NCBI RefSeq assembly: GCF_000332335.1
Contig: NZ_KB235949.1
Location: 15,104 to 52,808 of the forward strand
From: Kamptonema formosum PCC 10802
GTDB lineage: Bacteria > Cyanobacteriota > Cyanobacteriia > Cyanobacteriales > Oscillatoriaceae
Length of the DNA stretch: 37,705 bases
Reading direction: 5' to 3'
Position numbers and translations under genes: made by a program. A model generated the notes under the pieces. It was not told where the DNA came from. It worked only from the letters and a program-made list of their open reading frames with translations, and made no database searches. Positions 1 through 8,031 of the stretch are shown here, one piece after another (within the stretch, counting starts at the first letter, position 1; each line of letters opens with the position of its first letter).

Positions 1-474
1 GAAGACGCCCGCATGTTCGCACTGCTGAACATCGCCCTAGCAGACGCCGGCATTGTCGCTTGGGACGCCAAATACGCCTACGATTTCTGGCGACCGGTCA
101 CCGCTATCCACCAAGCCGATACCGATGGCAACCCCCAGACAGCAGCCGATATTACCTGGGACCCCCTGATAGGAACCCCACCCTTTCCCGAATACGTTTC
201 CGGGCACAGTACGTTCAGTGGCGCAGCTGATGCAGTTCTCACTGAACTCTTCGGCGACAATTTCAATTTTACCACAACTTCGATTGGATTGCCAGGTGTT
301 GAGCGCCAATTTGACAGTTTTTCTGATGCCGCATCCGAAGCAGGTATGAGCCGGATTTATGGCGGGATTCACTTCCTGTCAGCCAACGAAGATGGCTTAG
401 CCGCCGGCAGGTCTTTGGGACATTACGTTGTTGAGAATTTTTTAACTCCTAATGTGCCAGACTCACTGATTTAG
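1..474 (+). CDS. Vanadium-dependent haloperoxidase / PAP2-type phosphatase, C-terminal part (5' end outside window)
   Basis: The frame is open from base 1, so this is the last 157 codons of a longer gene. The protein keeps the signature core of vanadium haloperoxidases and their acid-phosphatase relatives: FWRP near the start, then PPFPEYVSGHSTFSGAA with the Ser-Gly-His of the vanadate or phosphate pocket, then an Arg and His in RIYGGIHF followed by NEDGLAAG. These pockets bind vanadate for halide oxidation by peroxide, or act as phosphatases. Cyanobacterial members are often secreted, but the N-terminus is not visible here, so location cannot be judged. The stop is TAG at 472-474. Fold assignment is secure. 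Haloperoxidase rather than phosphatase activity is inferred from the spacing of the motifs. Confidence 0.85.
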   Translation, partial: EDARMFALLNIALADAGIVAWDAKYAYDFWRPVTAIHQADTDGNPQTAADITWDPLIGTPPFPEYVSGHSTFSGAADAVLTELFGDNFNFTTTSIGLPGVERQFDSFSDAASEAGMSRIYGGIHFLSANEDGLAAGRSLGHYVVENFLTPNVPDSLI

Positions 475-968
475 AACTGCCGGTTCGGTAGTGCCGGTGG
501 GGTGTTCTTGTGTTATAATATAAATCGCAACTTTTGGAGGCAATGGCTTCGGAGCTGCCGGCAACCGGTACCGGATTGGGCTAAAGCCCAACTACTTTCC
601 TTGGGCTAAAGCCCAACTACAAACCGATGGAAATTATACGCTCTTGCCAGGAGCGCCGGTTGGGCTAAAGCCCAACTACTTTCCTTGGGCTAAAGCCCAA
701 CTACAAACCTTTTCAAGTCAGCGCCTCAAGAACGCCGCGTTCCGGGGCGGAGACTGGGAACGAGGGAAACGAGGAAACCGCGCAGATTTTGAGAGTCTCG
801 CTCTTCTTAAAGCCCGCGTTGGGCGAAGCCCTTCCCGCAGGGTAGGCGGGCTTCGTTTGTATAGCCGCGATTTCTAATCGCCAGGATAGGAGCAATAAAG
901 ACAAAAACCCCTGCATTGTATTAATAATACATCCCAATTTTCTCAGTTTAAAACCTCTCTCACACCCC
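475..968. other. Repeat-rich intergenic region
   Basis: No convincing gene. It holds four copies of a 20-bp palindromic repeat at 576-705 (listed separately) and an imperfect GC-rich inverted repeat around 815-860 built on GGGCGAAGCCC and GCGGGCTTCG. No promoter or ribosome site for the next gene was recognised; the spacing directly before the ATG at 969 lacks a clear Shine-Dalgarno. Confidence 0.6.
576..705. repeat. Four copies of a 20-bp TTGGGCTAAAGCCCAA palindrome repeat
   Basis: Copies lie at 576-595, 601-620, 661-680 and 686-705, each TTGGGCTAAAGCCCAACTAC. They form two pairs with 25-bp spacing, and the second pair repeats the first 85 bp downstream. The same unit in the opposite orientation forms a five-copy array at 18321-18441. 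Each copy could fold into a short hairpin through TTGGGC/GCCCAA. This is a dispersed intergenic repeat; its function is unknown. Confidence 0.9.
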
Positions 969-1739
969 ATGACAGCCACAATTTCCCTAATTATGACCGT
1001 CTACAATCGAGAGCGCTATTTGGGCGCTGCGATAGAAAGTGTCTTGGCGCAAACGCGAAAGGACTTCGAGCTTCTGGTGTGGGATGACGGCTCCACCGAC
1101 AGTTCTTTAGATATCGCCGGCAATTATGCTAAACTAGACGAGCGGGTGAAAGTAATTGCTGCCCCTCATCAAGGGCGAACACCGACTCTCAAAGCGGCTC
1201 ATGCGATGTGTTCGGGAACTCACACCGGCTGGGTAGATAGCGACGATTTACTATCCCCAACAGCACTGGAAGAAACTGCCGGTTTTCTGGATGCCAACCC
1301 AAAAGTGGGACTCGTCTACACCGATTATCTGGTCATTGATGCGTTGGGCAATGTCAGAGGAATCGGACAGCGCAGCCAAATTCCCTATTCCAAAAACCGG
1401 CTGCTGATTGACTTCATGACCTTCCACTTCCGATTGATGCGGGCGGATGCTTACCTGGCTGTCGGTGGGATTGACCCCTCAATGGAACTCGCGGAAGATT
1501 ATGATTTGTGCTTGCGACTTTCAGAGATAATTCAAATTAGGCACCTCAATAAAGCCCTCTATTATTATCGCATACATGACGAGAATCTGACCCGCCGGCA
1601 AATTGATTTAATTCACTGGTCGGCTGTGGCGAGCCGGCGGGCCATAGAGCGTCGCGGACTTGCTGAACAGTATGAACTGGATGTGCAGATTATTGGCCGG
1701 TTTTCCTTGCGGCGGAAGAACCAGACAGAGCAATTTTAG
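969..1739 (+). CDS. Family 2 glycosyltransferase (GT-A fold)
   Basis: A 256-residue GT2 enzyme that would transfer a sugar from a nucleotide-sugar donor to a cell-surface glycan or lipid acceptor. The N-terminal TATISLIMTVYNRERYL strand, the WDDGSTDSS nucleotide-binding segment (about residues 36-45), the metal-binding VDSDD (about 90-94) and the acidic AEDYDLCLRL segment (about 177-186), where the catalytic base sits in this family, are all present. There is no membrane segment, so it is cytosolic. The ATG at 969 begins exactly at the family's usual N-terminus, although no clear ribosome site precedes it. It is isolated between repeat regions and not joined to the polysaccharide locus 17 kb away. 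Donor and acceptor cannot be told from sequence. Confidence 0.88.
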   Translation: MTATISLIMTVYNRERYLGAAIESVLAQTRKDFELLVWDDGSTDSSLDIAGNYAKLDERVKVIAAPHQGRTPTLKAAHAMCSGTHTGWVDSDDLLSPTALEETAGFLDANPKVGLVYTDYLVIDALGNVRGIGQRSQIPYSKNRLLIDFMTFHFRLMRADAYLAVGGIDPSMELAEDYDLCLRLSEIIQIRHLNKALYYYRIHDENLTRRQIDLIHWSAVASRRAIERRGLAEQYELDVQIIGRFSLRRKNQTEQF

Positions 1740-2131
1740 AGTTTATATTTTAGGGTTTAGATTGTTAAGCGTTGAGAGCGCCACCGGCAATCAGCCGAGA
1801 AAACTGCTCCCCGGTTGTAATATTTAGTATAGCAGTAGCCACTTAGATTAGGGCATTCTGGCCTCTCTTGTTCCCCTGCTCCCCTGCTTCCCTGCTCCCC
1901 TGCTTCTATTGTCCTAACCAATATGACTACTGCGAGATTTTTTGAGCGTAAAATTCTTTCCTGCCGCCTTTTTCAATGCAAAATCCTGGCATCTAAAATC
2001 CAAAATAGGTACGATTGCCATTGAGGTCGGAGGGAACGCCTGCCCTGCGGATATATCCGGCAGGACAGGCATGTTGCCTGTCCCTGGAAGGGGACTCGTG
2101 TGCCAAAACAGGGGGAAACAGCTGCCGACAA
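1740..2131. other. Intergenic region with a MITE-like element and low-complexity repeats
   Basis: No gene is supported. It contains the MITE-like copy at 1828-1933, whose interior is a low-complexity CCCCTGCT/TCCCTGCT run at about 1870-1905, and an imperfect inverted repeat around 2035-2090 (CCTGCC, ATATATCCGG, GGACAGGCA, TGCCTGTCC). Short ORFs here show no family resemblance. Confidence 0.55.
1828..1933 (+). mobile_element. MITE-like element, copy 1
   Basis: A 106-bp non-coding element. The left end begins TATAGCAGTAGCCACTTAGA. The right end, read on the minus strand, begins GCAGTAGTCATATTGGTTAG. The two ends form an imperfect terminal inverted repeat. The same two ends bound a second copy at 37429-37592 in the opposite orientation, where the inner sequence differs. 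A small element with matched terminal inverted repeats and no ORF is what a miniature inverted-repeat transposable element looks like. No parent transposase was seen in the window. Confidence 0.65.
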
Positions 2132-4225
2132 TTAAGCGGAGGTAATATTATCGCCTGCTGGAGTGCTGCGAGCGGCTATATACTGAGCGGTCGTATTGCC
2201 GGTGAGGAAGGGCTGGCTGGGTAAAAAGCGCAGCGGGGTGCCGGCGCTCAGGCGGTGGATTTCCTTCCAGATTTTTTCTGGCTCGGAACTATCGACTGTC
2301 ATCAGCAATTTCAAGATGGCAAAGGAGGGCGTATATGTGAAAAAATAGGCCCCGTGGTCATCAACTTTGCCCAGCATGTGCAAGACGTTATTGAGGATGT
2401 CTATCGCCACGCCGGTGAAGATGTTCAGAGGCAGCTTAACTCCGTTCAAACCCACCATTTCAGAACAGTCGATGTAGTTGAATTTTTGAAACAGGTCGTA
2501 GGCAGAGGTCGGCGCGACTGCCGGCAGGGAGCCAGACATATTGCGGATAAAGGGACGGTAGGGGGTGTCTTCGCCAGAAGAGGGCACCGGCTTGAGATAG
2601 ACATTCCCCAACCTCAGCCCGGACATTTCCAAACTGGGTTCGCTAAACCAGTTTCCCAGGGCTGACATGTAGCGCAATACGGTATCGCGATCGCTCGACA
2701 TTAGATAAATTTGCCGGCACCGGCGCATTGCCGAGCGCACGTAGTTATTGCGCCCTTCCCGCAGAAACTCCAAGGGAATATCCGGGGCAGCCAAAATCAA
2801 CTTGTCGAGCAGCATGTAATCGCCAATCCGATCGGCAGTCGCAGCAGAGAGGTATTGGGGAACCAATTGCTCTCCGGCGTCGGTTTGCACCAGCATCATA
2901 TCGGGAAGCACCGCCCCCCGGTCATCTTTGCCGAAACGATCGGACAGGATGCGCAGCACGTTGACCATCAGCAGCCCCCCCATGCTGTGCCCTATGAGAT
3001 TGACTGTCAGCAGTTGCGGGTTGGGAGTTGGGGATTGGGGAGTGGAAAACTGCCCCTCAAGCCCCTCTTTAGTCCCCTCCTGATTGATGGGTGCCGGGGT
3101 GTTTTGCTCAGATGAAAGGGGGGGTTGATCTGAGTCCAGCTTGCGCAGAGCTGTATCTAGCCGCCAAAAGAATTCTCCCAAGTCCGGAGCGCCGTAGTGA
3201 ATCGCCCGGTAGCGATCTCGCTGGTACGCCACAAGTCGCAACAGCTGCATCAGCAGCAGCCAGAAGATAAACACAATTGGCACAATCCAATACCAGACCG
3301 CTGCCGCTTCCACGGCGCGGCGAAAGTCGAGCAGGTCTTTTAGCTGAGCAATACTGGGCAGCATTCCCAGCCCTATGAGCAGGGGAATGACCAACAGTTT
3401 CAGCAGCGCATATACCAGTGTGCCAGCCACAGCTGCAAAACCGCCAAGCACAAATAAAAACTTCACGATAATGCCCCAGCTATAGCGAAAATCAACCCAC
3501 AGTCCTGGACTTAAGAAAGGCTCCTCACTGGGCCAGTGATAGCCGATGTAGAAGTGTTTGTTCCCCAGGTAATTTGGGGGCGATGGATTTATTTTGCTGC
3601 CGCTGTCAGCGGGGCGATTCAGCTGATCCGATTCGGCGATAAACAACTTGTAAAATACTCTGGCCGGGGTGGCATAGCCGTGGGTGCGCAGCGTCAAGCG
3701 CTCGCAGGAGCGCTCCCGCATGATTTCAGCCAATTCGTTTACATTGAACAGGGGCCTGTAGCGCACCATCGGCGGCAGATGCCGGTCTACATGCAGGGAA
3801 ATTGTCGCCGTGCTGGTGACTAAAAATACGTTCTCGTGCAACCGGTCGGCGTACACTTCAAAGTTGCGGCTGATGGCAGCGCTGAATTGCTTAGTTTTCC
3901 AGCTGTTGAGCGTTTTAATGACGTATTCTTCCCCCACAATTGCCGCCAAATCGGGATACTGATTCAGGTCGCACAAAGAGCGCACGGCTTTGGCAATTTC
4001 TGCCTCAGATTTTAAACCGGCATAGGTGGGCAAGGCATCAGCTGCCGGTGCGGCATCCGGCGGGTTGGGATACGCCAGCTGCACAATCCGCGCTTTCACC
4101 CACCAGTCGGAAAAGGGGGCGGAATTGCGGATAATCGATTCCAGCCACCGCTGGTCGTTGAGACACCTTTCGGGGTTTTTTGACCAGGAAAAGGGCAAAC
4201 TGTCGTAATGTCGTTCAATGTCCAT
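2132..4225 (-). CDS. Membrane-associated alpha/beta hydrolase (lipase/esterase-like), function unknown
   Basis: A 697-residue protein. About residues 177-187 read RLTLRTHGYATP, resembling the HG oxyanion loop of alpha/beta hydrolases. Residues 412-417 are GHSMGG, the Ser-nucleophile elbow. Between them lie two hydrophobic stretches, about 250-288 and 310-334, that look like membrane helices inserted within the hydrolase core. Just before GHSMGG is a Pro/Gln/Thr-rich linker (about 370-405) whose DNA at 3018-3045 is a degenerate heptamer repeat. I chose the ATG at 4225, beginning MDIERHYDSL. The 40 extra upstream codons run over a GGGTGAGAG-type low-complexity spacer and look non-coding. The gene stands alone and its substrate is unknown. 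The hydrolase fold is likely; activity is inferred. Confidence 0.72.
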   Translation of the reverse strand: MDIERHYDSLPFSWSKNPERCLNDQRWLESIIRNSAPFSDWWVKARIVQLAYPNPPDAAPAADALPTYAGLKSEAEIAKAVRSLCDLNQYPDLAAIVGEEYVIKTLNSWKTKQFSAAISRNFEVYADRLHENVFLVTSTATISLHVDRHLPPMVRYRPLFNVNELAEIMRERSCERLTLRTHGYATPARVFYKLFIAESDQLNRPADSGSKINPSPPNYLGNKHFYIGYHWPSEEPFLSPGLWVDFRYSWGIIVKFLFVLGGFAAVAGTLVYALLKLLVIPLLIGLGMLPSIAQLKDLLDFRRAVEAAAVWYWIVPIVFIFWLLLMQLLRLVAYQRDRYRAIHYGAPDLGEFFWRLDTALRKLDSDQPPLSSEQNTPAPINQEGTKEGLEGQFSTPQSPTPNPQLLTVNLIGHSMGGLLMVNVLRILSDRFGKDDRGAVLPDMMLVQTDAGEQLVPQYLSAATADRIGDYMLLDKLILAAPDIPLEFLREGRNNYVRSAMRRCRQIYLMSSDRDTVLRYMSALGNWFSEPSLEMSGLRLGNVYLKPVPSSGEDTPYRPFIRNMSGSLPAVAPTSAYDLFQKFNYIDCSEMVGLNGVKLPLNIFTGVAIDILNNVLHMLGKVDDHGAYFFTYTPSFAILKLLMTVDSSEPEKIWKEIHRLSAGTPLRFLPSQPFLTGNTTAQYIAARSTPAGDNITSA
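3018..3045. repeat. Degenerate heptamer repeat inside the hydrolase gene
   Basis: Four consecutive 7-mers (GGGTTGG, GAGTTGG, GGATTGG, GGAGTGG) lie within the coding sequence of the hydrolase and encode part of its Pro/Gln/Thr-rich linker just before the catalytic GHSMGG. Tandem heptamers (STRR) are known intergenic repeats of cyanobacteria. Confidence 0.7.
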
Positions 4226-4455
4226 AGGTTGTCTGTCGAGTTTCTCCTGCCTGAATCTGGTCACGGGGTGAGAGGGTGCGGGGGTGAGAGGGCGCAGGGC
4301 AGAACTTTTCTTCCTTCTTCCCTGTTCACGGTTCCCAAAACCCAAGTAAATTATATCGCCCTTCGGTCTGAAAAACCCGGTTTCTTGAGGATAATATCGT
4401 TATTGTAGCACAGGCGGGACGCCTGTGCCAACTTCTGCCTCCCCACCAGAAGAGG

Positions 4456-4489
4456 AGAAACCCGGTTTCTGGAAGAAACCGGGTTTCTT
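4456..4489. repeat. AGAAACCCGGTTTCT inverted repeat, copy 1
   Basis: AGAAACCCGGTTTCT followed after a short spacer by AGAAACCGGGTTTCT forms a nearly perfect stem. It lies 3' of the SLH-like gene. A half copy is at 4374-4386. Other full copies are at 6424-6456, 10138-10168 and 17217-17247, all outside genes. Confidence 0.88.
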
Positions 4490-4500
4490 ACTTACCAGCT

Positions 4501-5193
4501 TCAATCCGTGCGCGAAATCACTTGCTGGGGAGCTCTTAGCAAATAGGTGCGATTGTCTCTGTCTACCAGTCTGACAACGACATCGACTTTAGTCCCCGGC
4601 TCCCATTTTGGCCCGTTTCTGGCAACTTTTTCCAGCTGGTTCCCTGTGGGTTGCCTGCCCTCACCGGCTAGCTCAGTTTCCCACACCTGTCCCTCATCTT
4701 TGATCGCCCACAGCCGGTCCGCTTGCAGCGAAGAGGGAAAAGCTCCCTCATCCTTTGCCCTCACCCGAATCGAAGCGATTAGAGGTTTGCCCCCCGGCGG
4801 GCTTATTGGCATGAAATCCCGCCAGAGATAGGTTTCCAAAACATACTGCCGGCCCTCAATTTCTACGGCAGAGGGTGCCGATAATACAGTGTTCATAGGA
4901 GGAAGAGAGGCTATTTCGCCTTCGCCAATTTGGGATCTCTGACCTTGCAATCTTCGCAATTCATCTGCCGCCAGCGGGCCCCGATAAGGCCCGCAGTAGT
5001 GCATTTTCATCACAGCGTCAAACGCCCAGTGATCTGCCGGCACGTCTGAAAAAGGCACCGGCAAAGTGCGAATTTGGTCGGAGGCGCAAGCTTGCAGGAT
5101 TTGCTCTGTGTTCGGCTGGGTTTGCGCGCCAGCCGGCGCGGCTAGCCAAAGGGGAACCAACAAAGCCGTGGCAATTAGGATACTTCGTCTCAT
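4501..5193 (-). CDS. Secreted protein with one S-layer-homology-like motif, function unknown
   Basis: A 230-residue protein. It starts with a clear Sec signal peptide: MRRS, a Leu/Ala-rich core, then PAGAQTQ with likely cleavage after AGA. Residues about 47-72 read PFSDVPADHWAFDAVMKMHY, matching the first half of an SLH motif, which in cyanobacterial outer-membrane porins binds the pyruvylated peptidoglycan-linked polymer. The rest (about 75-230) is not recognised; it is hydrophilic and ends in a beta-rich segment (TKVDVVVRLVDRDNRTYLL). A single, partial SLH motif is unusual, as these normally come as one to three full copies with a partner domain. Periplasmic or wall-associated location is inferred. 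No strong ribosome site is visible and the gene is apparently monocistronic. Confidence 0.72.
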   Translation of the reverse strand: MRRSILIATALLVPLWLAAPAGAQTQPNTEQILQACASDQIRTLPVPFSDVPADHWAFDAVMKMHYCGPYRGPLAADELRRLQGQRSQIGEGEIASLPPMNTVLSAPSAVEIEGRQYVLETYLWRDFMPISPPGGKPLIASIRVRAKDEGAFPSSLQADRLWAIKDEGQVWETELAGEGRQPTGNQLEKVARNGPKWEPGTKVDVVVRLVDRDNRTYLLRAPQQVISRTD

Positions 5194-5240
5194 AGGCTTT
5201 GGAGCGTGACAAATATCGTCAGAGCTGGATTGCAGATATA

Positions 5241-5323
5241 AGCTGTTAGGCTTTTAACCTGCTTTTCCATTGAAAGGAGGCAGAGCCTCCAGATTGCGTT
5301 CCCAGCCTGAGGCTGGGAACGAG
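5241..5323 (-). repeat. 83-bp palindrome-bearing repeat, copy A (inverted with respect to 12987-13069)
   Basis: On the minus strand this begins CTCGTTCCCAGCCTCAGGCT, continues with GGAGGCTCTGCCTCC and ends in an AGGTTAAAAGCCTAACAGCT-like tail. The same 83 bp, with only scattered substitutions, occurs in the other orientation at 12987-13069. Shorter relatives lie at 8092-8130 and 9313-9364. It contains two hairpins (CGTTCCCAGCC/GGCTGGGAACG and GGAGGC/GCCTCC). It is a dispersed REP-like intergenic element. Confidence 0.85.
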
Positions 5324-5352
5324 AGAATCCTATCTGTATTACAGATATATTC

Positions 5353-6378
5353 CTAGGATACAACGTTCCGCACAATCTCGGAAGAAGTGGGCGCGCCGGT
5401 AACACACGCCCTCACAGAACACGCAAGAGCTTTTGCCAAAAGCGGAGGGACTGCATTGCCAATCTGCTCGCACCGGCTTTCCTCAGAACCCTTGAATTCA
5501 AACCAGTCGGGAAAGCTTTGCAGGCGAGCCCCCTCACGCACAGTGAGCCTTCGCCTGCGCCCATCGGGCAAGCGGACGCGCAGCATGTCGCCGGTGGCGG
5601 CGCTCAGGTTGCGGCAGGTCACCGTTCTAGCCGGAGCGTCTAGGTGCAAATCTCTAGGCTTAACGCATTTCGATGCTATCTCGTATTTTCTCACATATTC
5701 ATCCATCTTAGGTGTGAGAAATTTTGCGCCTGCCGGTGCGAGAAACGCCAGCTCTCCTAAAGCGTCACCGGCAGTGTAAGCTGAGTTGAGATGGGTCTTT
5801 ACTGGCCACTCCCACCCCCCTTTGTGGGCGACGCAAAAAAGACGCTCCCGGCGCTGCGGCACCCCATAATGGGCAGCATTGAGGATTTCCCACTCCACAA
5901 TATAGCCAAGATTTTTCAGTTCTGTAACAATCTCTTCAAAATAATCCCTGTTGCGAAAAAGCATCCCCCGCACATTTTCAAACAGGGCAATTTGCGGGCG
6001 ATAGCGCTCAACAGCCTTCAGAAAAATAGGGAAGCCGTCGCGGCTGTCGCGGAGTCCGAGTTGGTGCCCGCCAACGCTAAATGGCTGGCAGGGCGGCCCG
6101 CCAATGATTGCGACTGCCCCCTTGACTAAATCCGTGTTTTGTGTTAGAATAACTTCCTGACAAGTTCCCCCCAGATTGTGCCGGTAAGTCGCGCAGGCGT
6201 CTGGCAGCATTTCATAACCGGCAGTTCTGAAACCGGCAGCTTCAAACCCCAGCGCCATCCCCCCGCAGCCGGCAAACAAATCGATAGCCAGGGGCGAGAC
6301 GCCTGTGCTGCAGCGCTGAAGTTCTCGCTCGATGAACTCAAGGTAGGGAAATTTGCTGTTGGAGTTAGGGGGTTTCAT
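5353..6378 (-). CDS. Solitary DNA (cytosine-5-)-methyltransferase
   Basis: A 341-residue m5C methyltransferase, which transfers a methyl group from S-adenosylmethionine to C5 of cytosine in a specific DNA site. Family motifs are in the canonical order: I DLFAGCGGMALGFEAAG (about 33-49), IV GGPPCQPFSVGG with the catalytic Cys (about 93-104), VI ENVRGM, VIII QRRERLFCVA, IX RRLTVREGARLQSFPDWF and X QIGNAVPP. The target-recognition region lies between VIII and IX. The stretch PARTVTCRNLSAATGDM before motif IX reminds me of M.XorII-type enzymes acting on CGATCG, which are common solitary methylases in cyanobacteria; that specificity is a weak inference. No restriction endonuclease, Vsr or specificity gene is adjacent, so it looks like an orphan methylase. 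The start ATG at 6378 lacks a strong ribosome site. Confidence 0.93.
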   Translation of the reverse strand: MKPPNSNSKFPYLEFIERELQRCSTGVSPLAIDLFAGCGGMALGFEAAGFRTAGYEMLPDACATYRHNLGGTCQEVILTQNTDLVKGAVAIIGGPPCQPFSVGGHQLGLRDSRDGFPIFLKAVERYRPQIALFENVRGMLFRNRDYFEEIVTELKNLGYIVEWEILNAAHYGVPQRRERLFCVAHKGGWEWPVKTHLNSAYTAGDALGELAFLAPAGAKFLTPKMDEYVRKYEIASKCVKPRDLHLDAPARTVTCRNLSAATGDMLRVRLPDGRRRRLTVREGARLQSFPDWFEFKGSEESRCEQIGNAVPPLLAKALACSVRACVTGAPTSSEIVRNVVS

Positions 6379-6423
6379 CTCAAGTCGTTATTGAGGACTC
6401 ATGCAACGCGCCGAACCCCAAAC

Positions 6424-6456
6424 AGAAACCCGGTTTCTTAAAGAAACCGGGTTTCT
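6424..6456. repeat. AGAAACCCGGTTTCT inverted repeat, copy 2
   Basis: Same family as 4456-4489, here between the divergent spacer of the methyltransferase start and the 3' end of the SDR-CIA30 gene. It is followed by an extra half unit (GGGTTTCTT). Confidence 0.88.
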
Positions 6457-6511
6457 GGGTTTCTTGAACTCGCGTCTCTACAAACCGGCAGGTTTTAAAA
6501 TCATACCACGG

Positions 6512-8020
6512 TTACTTGTCAGATTTCAAACCGGCAAACAGAGTTTCCCAATCCTCCGGGCTGCCCCCATTGGGACTCTCTCTCACCTCAAAGGTGACAT
6601 TGCACGCTTTGGGTTCTGACAGCGCCCGCACGCACAGTTCGGCGATATCTTCCCGGCTGACTTTGCCCTTAATATTGTCGCCTTGGTCGAAGATCAGCGC
6701 CTTGCCCCCCGGTTCCTCCGTCATCGCACACGGCCTGATAATAGTATAAGGCAGTCCGCTAGCTCGGATCGCATCTTCGCCGCGCAATTTCCAGGTGAGA
6801 ATTCCCCCCAGTTGGTCGTTCAATCTCACCGCCGGCGGTTCTTCCTCTAATTTTAGTCCCGGACGTCCCGGACGAGTGACGCCGGCAGAACTGACCTGCA
6901 CGAATCGCGGTAAAATGGTGCTGCCATAGGCTTTGATGGATTCCAGTTGCAGCTGGAAAATCCCCGGCTCAAATCTGGGATTCAGCGCCCCGTCGTACTC
7001 AAATTTACTCAGCATCAGCTGGAAGGAGTAAATCTGGCTGGGGTCGAAGGGCTCGCCGGTTTTCAAGGTCTTGGCGCGAAACACGGGAATCAAGGCATCG
7101 AAGGGGATGCGGACTGTTATCCAGATATTGTACACTGTGTCGAAGGAATAGCAGTAGGCAACGCTATCCCATTTCGTCTCGTTGCGGACGATGAATTTAT
7201 ATCGCTTGCCGTCTCCTTTGACGCGCAAGTCGATGCCGGCACACCCGGTTAAGTTGAGCGGCGGGTCGAAGTTGCGGGTGCGCACGGAAGCGAATCCGCC
7301 GGAGTTTGCGGTTGAGACGAAGCCGGAAAATAGGGCGGTGGAATCGGCTATCCGGATGGAACTCTCGCTGACGCCACCCATTACGATGTCATCCAGTGCG
7401 CCCCAGGTGTCTTTCAAATCCTGCGACGGTTTTGTGAAGTCGAAAAGCATTTTTTCACCGCCGGCTTCTTCGCCGAGCTGCTGGCGTGCCGCTCGCAGCA
7501 GGTTCTCCATCCCCCTGCACTCTACAATTTCGGGAACGTCGGCGACTTCGGGCATGTAGAATTTGATGCCCTGATAGTATTTTTCGCGGGTTGGGGTGTC
7601 GCCTTCTTTCGGCTGCACCCGCGTGCCGGTGCAGCAGACTACGGCGGTAATGTCGCTCATCACCTGCGCAGTCAGCGTCTCTGGGATGGTGATGTCTCCC
7701 TCGACTATTTCCACAGTTAGCCCTAGGATTTCCCGCCCTCGTTTGGCATCTCTGACAAGGGCTCGCACTTTGTACCCCCGCTCTTGCAGCCGGCGCACCA
7801 CTCGCTTGCCGACGCCGCCGGTGGCACCGGCAACCAGTATGACTCCCTGTTTGTTGGTATCGGTGGCTTTCTGTTTTTTGCCGGCACCTTTGAGAAGCTG
7901 CTGTATCCAGCTGGCGTTACCCACGAAGGGGATAACGCCGAAATAGGTTAGGGTTTTCGCAAACCTGCCGGCGTCCCATTTGGAGGTAGTTTTTTCAGTC
8001 ACAACCCAAGTCCTCAGCAT
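6512..8020 (-). CDS. NAD(P)-binding SDR-family protein with an inserted CIA30 domain (HCF173-like)
   Basis: A 502-residue protein. Residues about 60-75 are ILVAGATGGVGKRVV, the Rossmann dinucleotide-binding loop of atypical short-chain dehydrogenases (NmrA type). After about 180 residues the Rossmann domain is interrupted by a CIA30 domain (about 190-360, from LFDFTKPSQDLKDTWGALDD, with DIVMGGVSES and the later WITVRIPFDAL). The SDR fold then resumes at FVQVSSAGVTRPGRPG and continues with LPYTIIRPCAM. This layout is that of plant HCF173, which promotes psbA translation for photosystem II; CIA30 itself is named for a complex I assembly factor. A role in photosystem or complex assembly is inference. 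It has no signal peptide, although residues 1-50 contain a weakly hydrophobic stretch. The ATG at 8020 has no clear ribosome site. Confidence 0.88.
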   Translation of the reverse strand: MLRTWVVTEKTTSKWDAGRFAKTLTYFGVIPFVGNASWIQQLLKGAGKKQKATDTNKQGVILVAGATGGVGKRVVRRLQERGYKVRALVRDAKRGREILGLTVEIVEGDITIPETLTAQVMSDITAVVCCTGTRVQPKEGDTPTREKYYQGIKFYMPEVADVPEIVECRGMENLLRAARQQLGEEAGGEKMLFDFTKPSQDLKDTWGALDDIVMGGVSESSIRIADSTALFSGFVSTANSGGFASVRTRNFDPPLNLTGCAGIDLRVKGDGKRYKFIVRNETKWDSVAYCYSFDTVYNIWITVRIPFDALIPVFRAKTLKTGEPFDPSQIYSFQLMLSKFEYDGALNPRFEPGIFQLQLESIKAYGSTILPRFVQVSSAGVTRPGRPGLKLEEEPPAVRLNDQLGGILTWKLRGEDAIRASGLPYTIIRPCAMTEEPGGKALIFDQGDNIKGKVSREDIAELCVRALSEPKACNVTFEVRESPNGGSPEDWETLFAGLKSDK

Positions 8021-8031
8021 TTGTTCTCGTC

